64,000 nt of DNA from Asterias rubens (lineage: Eukaryota; Echinodermata; Asteroidea; Forcipulatida; Asteriidae): contig NC_047081.1 in NCBI RefSeq assembly GCF_902459465.1, positions 11,576,849-11,640,848 of the forward strand, given 5' to 3'. The position numbers and the translations under genes were made by a program. The notes below the pieces were generated by a model. That model was not told the DNA's origin and made no database searches. It saw only the letters and a program-made list of their open reading frames with translations. Positions 25,601-35,298 of the stretch are shown in pieces. Each line of letters opens with the position of its first letter. Position 1 is the stretch's first letter.

Positions 25601-28600
25601 TGATATTTTTGGATACGCATTCAGAGTAAGTTGTAGTGGATGGCCAATACATCTTTAAAGGCACTGGACATGTTGGAAACATATTGTCAAAGACCAGTGT
25701 TTTCACTTGGTGTATCCCAACATATGCATAAAATAACAAATCTGTGAAAATTTGGACTCAATTGGTCGTCGAAGTTACTAGAGAATAATGAATAAAAAAA
25801 AGACACCATTTGTTGCACAATGTGTGTTTTCAGATGCCCAAAAAGGGCTTCAGTGCTGATATGAAGTAATCTAATACTTCACTGAGAAATTACATCTCTT
25901 TCCCAAAAACTACGCTACTTCAGGGAGAGCAGTTTCTCACAATGTTTTATACTATTAACAGCTCTTAATTGATTGTTAATAAGTTAAGTTTTATGCTAAC
26001 AATTATTTTGAGTGATTACCAATAGTGTCCAACAGTAGGCCTACAGTTCCTTGTTTTGTTGTTGTTTAGATGAGTAAGAAGCTGCGGGACCTGGGGGCCG
26101 CATGGGAGGATTTTGGGGCCGAATTCCATTCCATGGCAGACAAAGTGGACCAATTCGTAGCCGACCTTTTTGGACAGTCGGCATCCACGGATGAGGTAAA
26201 AGTTTTGAAGGTGTTTTTTAAGGTGGGAACTGTAAATAACTTGTTTATAAGAGAGCAGGTATTTTTCTTAATTTCTTTTTGTTAAATGATTCATTGTTTT
26301 AACAATTCACAGTCTCGCGTCTGTCATGTTCTTCGCACAGTTAGTATACACAGTAGAAACTCACAGGTGAAAAACGTCGTACACACACTCTATTAGTATT
26401 AACTGTGCTCAACGTTATTAGCTCTGTCATTTTGGCCTACTGATTTTGGTTTGGTTATGTTATCGTTGACGCCAATCTACAGTGTCAAGCTTTCTTCATA
26501 TGGAATGTTCTTTGAAAAGTAAACAATGAAAGTTGTCCAGTTTTGTACACTTTTCTTCTCTGTCTCTGACTTATAACAGGTCTTTTATGACCATTTAAGT
26601 CTCAGTATTTTGTGGGTTGGTGGCATACAAACAACTGTGTGGGTTTCTATACAGTGGAACAAAGGTCCCTACCGGGAATTCATCAGAATAGACCCGAGAA
26701 AAGCCTCGCGACGATAAGGTCACAATTTAGCTTCCGGGCAACTCTGAACCGTCAGCTGTGGGAGTCTAAAGTGTGTGTAGTTTGTTGTTTGGTTTTGGGG
26801 GTGTTTTTTTTTTTCACGTTACCTTTTTTTTCAATTAAAGAGTTGGTGCAACGGTTTCAAGTAAAACGAACAGTGAGTGCAATAAATAAGGTTAAAATTA
26901 AATCTGGAAACTTATGAGAAAATAAAGACAATAACTCGACCTCAACTCAATCATCCAGCTTCTCGTTTTTTTGTTCTCTCTTTTTACCGAAATCCCAGTT
27001 TGTGTTATTGTACCATTTACTCCTTATAAACCAGAACTATTATTTAGATTTTTTTCATAAAAATGAGAATAGCAAGATAGATTACAAATCATTGTGTGTT
27101 TTTTCGTGGCAGGTTTTGGCACTGTTTTGCTATCATAAAGATGACACATACAGGACTGAAGGAAAACAATACCCTCTTGCTAAGGTGTCTGAGGCAATTA
27201 AGTATCATCAGAAGGATGTGAGTGTGCTCTCTCATTGTGTTTGTTTTTGCCATGTTGAAGTCTATTCGTATATCCACACACCATCAAAGTTTAACTATAA
27301 GGGTTCTATTTATTTGAGACACACACGGTGGTTCAAAACATAGTTTGGTACATGTTTTATTGTTCGATAGCTTTCAATGTTGCAGCTGTTCTTGTATGTT
27401 TGTTTTAAATTTTTGCAAAATGTCCCCGGGCCTCTACACAATACCTATAACAAACGGGAATTGATGATGTGACTTTTTGTACAATAAGAATCATTTCACC
27501 AAACATAACCCCGATCGCGACTAGAGTTTTCAAATTCTTTTTATTTTTCATTCTGCCTGTTCTTTTCCATTCCCGGTCTGATTAGTTTATAGCGCATCCG
27601 CACACGCAGAAGGTTTTAATCTGCCACTTCTACCGGAATCTACTGTCATGGAATAACAAGGGCGCCCTCAATAGTTTCCTCACTGCTTTTCTAGTGATAG
27701 CATGTTCCCCGTTGATTTGTTTGGCGTATATCCTACTTCCAGTGAAGCAGGTCATTCAATTCGTTCGCATTCCGTGAGTATTCAATCAAATTATGAAAGA
27801 CAGAGCCAATAAAACATTTCATTTTATTTTTTTAAATCTTAGGTAAAACAATTAATTTCTTATGTGGCTTACAGGTGTCATTATCTTCGTTTCGGTTCTC
27901 GTTTAAATTCCTAAAAGTAGTTGCTCCCCCAGCAGTTGCTTCCAATTTATTTTATTTGAAATCTCTGTAAAAAGGAAATATTCTGTCGGTGAAAATAATA
28001 ATATCTAAATAAGCCGAGTAAAAGATGGTCTTTTCCCCCGAATGTCCCTGGCAATTAACTGCTGATCAGGGTGAAGAGCTACAATCAAAAGAGACCGTTC
28101 ACCACTCACTTTGCAGTTCTTACATCTATCAAATTCTAAATGCTACGTCATGTTGATGTTTTTAACACCCACAGGTACGTAATGATGCTCTTAAATTTCG
28201 CCTCATTGTTGGCTTTCATCGGGCTGATTGTTGCACTTGGAGTTACAGCGCGAGCATCAGATCCCAAATTCAGTGAGACACTGCGGCTTACCATATTCAT
28301 TTGGAACATCGGTTAGTGGTTGCCCCTTCCATGAGAGATAACACGGGTGCCATTGGAGTTTCTGCATCGTGCGGAACATTGTGCAACGTGTATACATCAA
28401 CTATGTTATTGTTGATTATACTTTTTTTCAAAGCTAATAACCATTCCAGAGGCTGTAGTGAAAGTTTGGTTAAAAAAAACTAGCATTTAGAAAGATTTTA
28501 TTTTTTATGTTTTGTTTGATTATTATTTTGTACCGTGAAAATGCAGTATTTTGTGTACACAAGCATAAGTTTATGTTGAAAGTGTTGAGTCATACTGCCT

Positions 28601-31600
28601 AAATGGTCATACGCCATTTCAATCAGGTCTATCCGAAGATAACACCTAAAGGCTTCACATGTTTTTGTTAAAGTAGTTGGAATTAGAAAGTAAAAGATGG
28701 ATAATGACCTTTCTCGACATGCAGGTACCTTTTGGCTCCACATTCAGTTTATATGGAAACGAGGAGGGAACCGATTCATTGAGGGCTCAACTAAGATTCA
28801 GGATGCCATTGTTGTGAGCCTTTACCTCACCATATTCTGCCTACAGTGGGATTGGAACGTACAGGTAGGTAAAATAAATGGGCAATGTGGGTTCGAATCC
28901 CCAATGACCTATTCTAATTATGGCCGTATAATTACCAATCAAACTGCAGATTTGGAAAGCCTACGTCACTGCTCGTTATTATCCAATGAAATCATTGTAT
29001 CAAATGAAATCACTGGTTCTAAAAAGCAAGTACCTGTCTTTATCCTTGCGGATAAAGTGACAATGGACCATTCTTTTACACTAGCCTGGATGGCCTACTA
29101 TGACGCGGTATATTGGTTACTGGTGTTTTACTCTGAGTTTTTTCTCGAAAACAGATTAATCCAAACGTGGTTGTTGACCAGGCGCGCAGTCGCCGTGCAG
29201 CAGCAGCAGCGAACTCTACCTACTTCACGCTAAAAGAAACTATCGAGCTTCAACACCATGTGTCGTCGTCGCTAGACTCCATGGGGCAAAGGTTGACGAC
29301 GTCACTCCGAGGGGAAATAGACTCCACCATCATGCAGACGTTGTTGGGCTTGTCTTGCACGTACGAACTACCAGTGACTACTCCTCGATCGCTTATGGAC
29401 GTTGTACCTAAGCATTACCAGGAGCATGTTACCAGGGTTGCTTACGATCCCGTTCTGGTATCCGAGGCTCTGTATGGCGTCGCTATGGTGGTGTCCGTAC
29501 TAAGGCTGACCAACCTCTTCATGGTCAGTGAGACGCTCGGGCCACTGCGGATATCCCTGGGGGGCATGGGAGGCGATTTCATGAAATTCCTGACCGTATT
29601 TTCTATCGTGTGGGTGGCTTTTTCTCTTGGGATGACGCATGTTTACGTATCAGTGGGACACACGGAGAAATTAATCTGCATCAGTAATGGTGGAAGTGAG
29701 GACAGTTGCAGCAATAAAGTCGTCTATGAAACGTAAGTTTTAACTTCCTTTCTTGTAAATTATGTTATAAAATTTACCAATCGGCGAGGCCGAATGGGCA
29801 TTCGGTGTTTAATTAACGGGGTACACTTAAAGGCAGTGGACACTATTGGTAATTACTCAAAATAATTATTAGCATAAAACCTTTCTTAGTGATGAGTAAT
29901 GGAGAGAGGTTGATGGTATGAAACACTGTGAGAAACGGCTCCCTCTGAAGTGCCATAGCTTTCGAGAAACAAGTAATTTTCCACGAATTTGGTTTACAAG
30001 ACCTCAGATTTAGAACTTGAGGTCTCGAAATCAACCATCTAAACGCACACAACTTCGTGTGACATGGGTATTTTTCTCTTTCATTATTATCTCGCAAGTT
30101 CGATGACCAATTGAGCTCAAATTTTCACAGGTTTGTTATTTTATGCATACGCTGAGATACGCCAACTGTGAAGGCTAGTCTTTGACAATATTACCAATAG
30201 TGTTCACTGCCTTTAACACTGGTAATCCTATGCTGAAGGCTTTCCTTACTCTAGTATTTGTGGCGTATAGCAATCACAACAACAACACCAACATAAACAA
30301 TGCACAACAAATATTAATTATTTCGAAGCCGCTTGTGGAACGTCACTGTCGTCTACCTGTCCATTATGTAATTTAATTCACCAAGTCTAGCTCAGTTTTG
30401 CAAATTAAACAAACGTCTTTACCGAGAACTTCGTATACCAATACAAACAAAAGGTAGAATATAAGATTCTTTGAATCAATCGCTTGGTGGCGCGCTATAT
30501 TAATTTGTTCAATCAACCGAATACATTTGAAATGTTAATTTCACATCACGCGTGCGCACATTGCAACTAGTTTGCAAAACTGAGGGAACTATGCACCTTT
30601 TTCGTACTGCGACTAATGATGGCATGACGCATACCAGTTTGTGATTCTATATAGTGCACAACCCATTATGTATACGCATGCTTGAATGTAATTAACATAT
30701 TTATTAGAAAGGGGAAGAGCTAAATGTTTTGCAGTGTATTATTGACTATGTGATCTTCTTCCAATCTTCGTTCGATTGTTACACAGTTTCGTCGGGACAC
30801 TTCAGGCGCTTTACTGGACGTTGTTTGGCTACACCTCCCCACGAACTCTGGAACTGTCAAACAGAAACTACGTGGCAGAAGGCGTGGGAACTTTTCTCTT
30901 CGCCAGTTTTATTGTAGTTGCGGTTATTATTTTGCTAAACGCCCTCATCGGTATGTTATCCAACAGCTACAACAGTGTAGAGGTACGTGTAGTCGAGATT
31001 AGAACCCCTTGAATGACCTCATGAGCACAAAAATAGCGCCCCAATCTGGGGAAGACATGTTGGCTTAAAATATGCTGCATAAACAATGCTGCATAAACAG
31101 AAGAATTGAATTGAAGTGAAATTGAATTAATTGAATTGAAGAACACGTGCAGCCGAAAAAAAATACTTTGGCGGAATGACTGAAGTCAATTTGATATTGG
31201 ATATCGGTTTGTACGGAGAATAGCAATGTTGTTTTTTCGATATTGGATGTTGGAAATTGGACATTCACGTAGGTTTGTGCAGTGATTGTCTGTCTAATAC
31301 ATCTAGGATATTGGATATTGGTCATTCACGTTGGTTTGTGCAGTGAATGTCTATCTCATACATCTAGGATATTGGATATTTGGACATTCACGTAGGTTTG
31401 TACAGTGAATGTCTACCTTGTAAATCGATATTATGTTTTGTCCAATATTCAAAATCAGACTAACTTCACTGTCATCTTTGTGGAATTCGCCTTTGGTATC
31501 TTTAAATAAGATGAGAAAATAGAATCAGCTGTTGCAAACTGCTAACCAAACAAAAAGATCTATTGTAAAAATAATTTTAAAAAGTTAATGGTCTGACCAT

Positions 31601-33236
31601 GGAGGTAGCGTTTCAACCCTAGCAGAGTCTTTTCGACCAAAGAGAATGACAAAGATTGAAGGGTAGAATTCTTTCTTGTTGCAGGAACACGCAGACACAG
31701 AATGGAAGTTCCACAGGGCGGTTGTTTGGGACGCGTACCTCCATCCCGTCGTTACTCTACCTCCGCCTTTCAACCTCGTACCCACGGTGAAGTGCCTATC
31801 TCGCCTTCTTCGATATATTGTCGGCATATGGGTCAAATCGGCAAGAAGAGTACCGAGGAGTTTTGTAAGTTTTGTGTGAAAATATTTTCTCAAATTTGTA
31901 AACCGAGAGATTTTTATTATTCGTTGATCCTAGATCCAATTTTCTGATTTTCAACTTTATATATTAATTATTTTATTCCAGAAATGTTCACAAGCTAAAG
32001 ACGAGCTTGCTGACTACACGGTAAGTTTTGAACCATTACGCTTACCACCAGGGCCCATTTCCATAAAGCTGTTAAGCATAAAATACTACTTTGCTGAGTT
32101 GTGGGGCACCAGTAACAGTAATGTAATTTTAATGCAATTTTGGCGGAAAACATGTTTCTGTCAAGCAATTCTTTTCTGTGCCTAAAGCGTTTTTGTGCTT
32201 GCAGGCTTTATGAAATTGGGCCCATGCAATTTGGAAATACATCAGAGAGCAGAATGGTATTCCTCTTATTACCAACTGTTCCCTTCTTATGAAAGCAACT
32301 AGTTTGAATTACATACTAACCGTGAAAACCATTGCAAGTTTAATGTAATCTGTGGACATTGTGTTATGTGTCCTACAAAACGTACCCAGTTAAATAGGAA
32401 AAATGTTTGTTTTCTCGCACAGAGAGTAATAAAACTCATCGGCAGTCGCTACATCCAACAAAAGCTATCATCGGAAACCGATGCAGTCAGTCCAAAGGAT
32501 CTAACTCTATTGAAGAATGACATCTTGTCTGTCAGGTATGCCACCATTTTAAATTATGCTTTGCCTCAGCTGCACCCACATCACCTCTGACCAATCAAAA
32601 CACAGATATGTAAAGCTTACGTCACTGCATATTTATATTGTTGTTTCCAATGAAATCACTGTTCTGAAAAGCAAGTACCCGTCCCAAAACGGCGTGCAAA
32701 TTAGGTTGTTTGTGATTCATGGACATAAGATGATTTGCATTTGTGCGCTTCCTGTTTTCAATCTCATTCTGTTTCAAATTTGCAGATATTTCATCAGAAA
32801 CCGCATAAAAAATTACAATTCGTCGCTACACCGTACCCAAGACTCGTGTACCGGGGTCGGGGAGAAACTGGAGGACCTTGTCCCTGTAGACAACAGAGTA
32901 GACGGCCTAAACTCGGACTCGACGGAGCTCAAGGACCGGAGCGAGGAGCTCAGAGAAGTCATCGAAGCTCTTAAGATTGGGATTGAACATTTGGCAAGAC
33001 TCCAAGACCAGCCCCAGAGAAGACCACCACCGGCAGCGCGCCCTCCAGCGGCAGCGCGCCCTCAAGCGGCAGCAGCGGAGGCCGAGCCGTTCGAAGAGAC
33101 GGATGTAGTTCGTCGTATAACTTCGATGATGGAGAGTGGCAATGCATTGGGGCAGAACCCTGGCTTATGGTCAGAGTTGTCTGCAGCGGTTAGTCGAGCT
33201 GATAGTCGAGTAGGGCTTAGTCAACCTAGTGAATGA
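22626..33236 (+). CDS. TRPC-like cation channel, paralogue A (15 coding exons)
   Basis: Exons 22626-22845, 22999-23117, 24852-24959, 25461-25625, 26070-26195, 27113-27217, 27586-27773, 28175-28311, 28725-28864, 29155-29732, 30787-30982, 31685-31864, 31982-32020, 32423-32535, 32786-33236: 2865 nt, 954 aa. Introns are GT-AG and phases match paralogue B. Family knowledge: TRPC proteins form tetrameric, receptor-operated Na+/Ca2+ channels of the plasma membrane. Seen: ankyrin-type N-terminus (about 25-150) with 'FHPAITPIILAAQKNNYEVVK'-like sequence; AIKY...FIAHPH linker at about 274-286; S1 about 310-335; S2 about 345-368; S3 about 418-434; S4-S5 with LGPLRISLGGM near 564; a Cys pair at 611/621 before the pore; pore LYWTLFG at 637-643; S6 NALIGMLSNSYNSVE; TRP box EWKFHR at 700-705; TLPPPFN at about 718. 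The C-terminus is predicted coiled coil, then Pro/Ala-rich. Odd: no Cys-rich zinc motif after the ankyrin region. The start is the first Met matching the paralogue frame; a transcript is needed to confirm it. Confidence 0.85.
23157..23345 (+). mobile_element. tRNA-Leu-like SINE (S2) in intron 2 of TRPC-like A
   Basis: The tRNA-like head has an A box (TAGCGGTTAAGAGCACG), an anticodon-arm-like GAGACTTAAGCTC and a B box (GAGTTCGAATCC). It is followed by a tail with GGATGGGACGTTAAGCCG, a tail type I know from other metazoan SINEs. The missing acceptor stem and 3' tail argue against a functional tRNA. Confidence 0.75.
23384..23540. repeat. Hairpin MITE R5, copy 1
   Basis: Ends CCGATTTCACGAAACGCTAG and the inverted GTTTGGTGAAATCG. 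The inner arms TTAATCCTAACTCGAG and AGATTAATCCTAAGTTAGG mirror each other. A second copy is at 63513-63675. Confidence 0.75.
24365..24462. repeat. 33-bp tandem repeat, three units
   Basis: The unit starting GGAAGACTAGATGCAATCGG occurs at 24365, 24398 and 24431 with near-perfect identity; the last unit lacks its final base. Intron 2 of TRPC-like A. Confidence 0.9.
25655..26034 (-). repeat. R1 MITE filling intron 4 of TRPC-like A
   Basis: Left edge TTAAAGGCACTGGACATG at 25655. The right edge reads GATTACCAATAGTGTCC and is then diverged, so the terminal TTAA is lost. The copy takes up about 380 of the 444 intron bases. The interior is diverged from other copies but collinear (GAGCAGTTTCTCACAATGTT). 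Confidence 0.75.
28934..29063. repeat. Dispersed intronic repeat R11, copy 1
   Basis: Shares ACCAATCA, CTACGTCACTGC, CCAATGAAATCA, AAGCAAGTACC and TTGCGGATAAAG, in this order, with copies at 32590-32700 and 39962-40072. All three lie in introns of the TRPC-like genes but in different introns, so they are insertions rather than inherited intron sequence. Confidence 0.65.
29827..30216 (+). repeat. R1 MITE-like repeat, full length, intron 10 of TRPC-like A
   Basis: TTAAAGGCAGTGGACACTAT at the left; TGTTCACTGCCTTTAA at the right. TTAA at both edges. A 15-16-base mirror around GACCTCAGATTTAGAACTTG marks the centre. Confidence 0.88.
31230..31430. repeat. 61-62-bp tandem repeat, about three units
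   Basis: CATTCACGTAGGTTTGT-like starts recur at 31262, 31323 and 31385, separated by GATATTGGATATTGG stretches. Intron 11 of TRPC-like A. Confidence 0.85.
32051..32223. repeat. Hairpin MITE R4, copy 1
   Basis: Begins GGGCCCATTTCCATAAAGCT and ends with the inverted TTTATGAAATTGGGCCC. Intron 13 of TRPC-like A. Related copies are at 41013 and 63678. Confidence 0.75.
32590..32700. repeat. Dispersed intronic repeat R11, copy 2
   Basis: ACCAATCAAAACACAGAT, CTTACGTCACTGC, CCAATGAAATCACTGTTCTG and AAGCAAGTACCCG match copy 1. It sits in intron 14 of TRPC-like A, just before the last exon. Confidence 0.65.
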
Positions 33237-34320
33237 AAATAACATACACTGGTGGAACAATAACTCCTTTAAATTATTCCCTATTATTATAAGCAATATG
33301 AGTGAACAATTAGTTGACTTTTTAAAAAGGTCAAGAAAAAACAGTAGTAAGTTATATGGATGCGCTCAGATAGTCAACCTAGTAAATAGAAATAGAACAC
33401 TGGTGGAACAGTAACTTACATATTCCTTATTATTATTAGCAATTGGTGAACTGTTATAGCTGGTTTGATAAACAGTCTAGAAACAACCCAGTAACAAATC
33501 AAATTGTGGATGCGCTCACTGGGGCCTCATCAACACAAATGAAAACAGAACACTCGGGGAACAATGTATTGAGTCCTCATTATTCACCCTTAGAATGTTA
33601 TGCACAATGTTGATGTGTTATACTTTTATTTGTGGGTATATTTTATCTTTAACAATATTATTATTAGGGCCTACTGCTTTATTTGTTTCTGTAGCCACTA
33701 CATAATGAAACTACAGAATTGTGTCAAAGGTCAATGTAGACCAAATGTACTGGCATTTTTTTATTACGATATTTGTATACAATCAGACGCCAACTCTTTT
33801 GAATGATGGGTAGTTGTAGTCCATACATTTCTAATGTAATCCTATTATCCTTATTATGAGGACCTATTTAATGAATATTAATGTATGTATACAGCAGGCA
33901 TAGGTATTTTGACAACACAGTATTATTTGGAAATGGAATTAAAAAGATAATGAGATCAGGGACAATAAGTTGTAACGCTGTCTTCAAGAAGTGTATCAGC
34001 AATTTTGTTATACCAAATCAAAGTGCATTGCGCTTGTGATGTATGGTTGCGCTTTATAACTGGCCTAATGTGTTAAGAAGTATGGTTCTATCATCCATGT
34101 GTACAAATTGAGTCTCAACGTTTGCGGAAGCTTGAAGCATGGCATTTTACTTTTAATATGAATTCAAACAACATCAACAACACGGCAACAACAGCAACAG
34201 CAGTAGCAATAACTAAACAGAAACAACAACAACAACAACAACAACAGCTCAGCAACACAAAAACAACACAACAACATTAACAGACAAGAACAACAAAATC
34301 AGCATCTTGCAACAGAACGT
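33237..34320. other. 3' flank of TRPC-like A with CAA microsatellite
   Basis: Probable 3' UTR then spacer. No AATAAA is obvious near the stop; the variant ATTAAA occurs at 33938-33943. Two similar stretches follow the stop (each with 'GTCAACCTAGTRAATRAAAATA'-type sequence near 33221 and 33373), which suggests a short local duplication. A CAA-rich microsatellite occupies about 34166-34280. Confidence 0.45.
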
Positions 34321-34634
34321 TTAAAGGCAGTGAACACTTTGGGTAATAACTAGGAGAAGTTTCCGAATGGCGCCACCACTTTTTCATTCGATATGAAATA
34401 ATATAGTATCTAATTTACCTCAATGAGATATCCCTTTTTGTAAAAATGAGTGAAAAAGTGGTGGCGCCATACGGAAAGTTATCCATTTGGGCTCAATCGG
34501 TTATCGACGTTGCGAGATAAAAATGAAAGAAAAAAACACTCTTGTCACACGGAGTAACCTCTCCCCATTACTCGTCACCAAGTAAGGTTTTATGATTATT
34601 TTGAGTAATTACCAATAGTGTCCACTGCCTTTAA
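34321..34634. repeat. R1 MITE-like repeat carrying a nested R2 element
   Basis: TTAAAGGCAGTGAACACTTT at the left, TGTCCACTGCCTTTAA at the right, TTAA at both edges. The segment 34352-34484 is an R2 hairpin rather than R1 sequence, so R2 inserted into or replaced part of R1. Intergenic between the two TRPC-like genes. Confidence 0.8.
34352..34484. repeat. Hairpin MITE R2 nested in R1
   Basis: Arms AGTTTCCGAATGGCGCCACC and its complement GGTGGCGCCATACGGAAAGT, with GAAAAAGTGGTGGCGCC inside. Nearly identical elements occur at 58869-59033 and 59224-59355, and a partial one at 36969-37083. Confidence 0.85.
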
Positions 34635-35298
34635 GTTAAAGCATGTATGATGGGTAGGGCATAATTCTACACAAGAACATGCTACGCAGAAGAAGACAGT
34701 GGTTTTGGTTTAGACGTTGTACATAACAAAACACAAAATCCAATTGCAGGTTGAGTGACTCCATTTAAAAGACTGCCAGATTAGTAATCCTCGAACAACA
34801 GTTAAAAGGTGGATGGCCCTACACAAATCATTCTCAGAATCACAAAGCTGCGTTGATTGCAACCCATTGCTTTCTTCATTTTGGAAGGACTGTATAGTTT
34901 TGGATGGGGTTTTACGTGTGGGTTTTTTTTTCTTGAAGGAGAGTTTTTCAATAGACTACTATATGGCGTTTTTGTCAGTCTTTGAAACCACAAGAGTCAC
35001 ATGACAGGGCGTTTACAAGAGAGTGGCATTGGCACAGTAGGTTTTTGGTGTTGGTTTTAGCGTAGAGCAACGACAAGACTTGCTCAAGGTTTTAGGATAC
35101 CAACAAATTATCGTGTTCTTATGTAAAGGCAAACTCGTCTGCTTTGGGAATTATCGCTACACGGCAATTTATACGGCGCCTTTGGATTGGATATTATTAT
35201 GGAATAAGTTGCATTATCAAGGCATATGCAAGGACCACCAGTTTTATGCGTTGGGAATTTACTTCATTGAAATTATCAGAGGATTAACTAACAACAAA
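34635..35298. other. Upstream region and probable 5' UTR of TRPC-like B
   Basis: No separate gene supported. The frame of the first TRPC-like B exon is open upstream to 35080, but those residues look like translated leader and have no counterpart in paralogue A. Confidence 0.4.

Noticed and set aside
28889-28919. tRNA or SINE around the B-box-like GGGTTCGAATCCCC in TRPC-like A intron 9
   Set aside because: Only a B box is visible, with no A box at the right distance; too little to call.
35080-35298. Upstream start for TRPC-like B
   Set aside because: Adds 73 residues with no counterpart in paralogue A; the ATG at 35299 has a better context.
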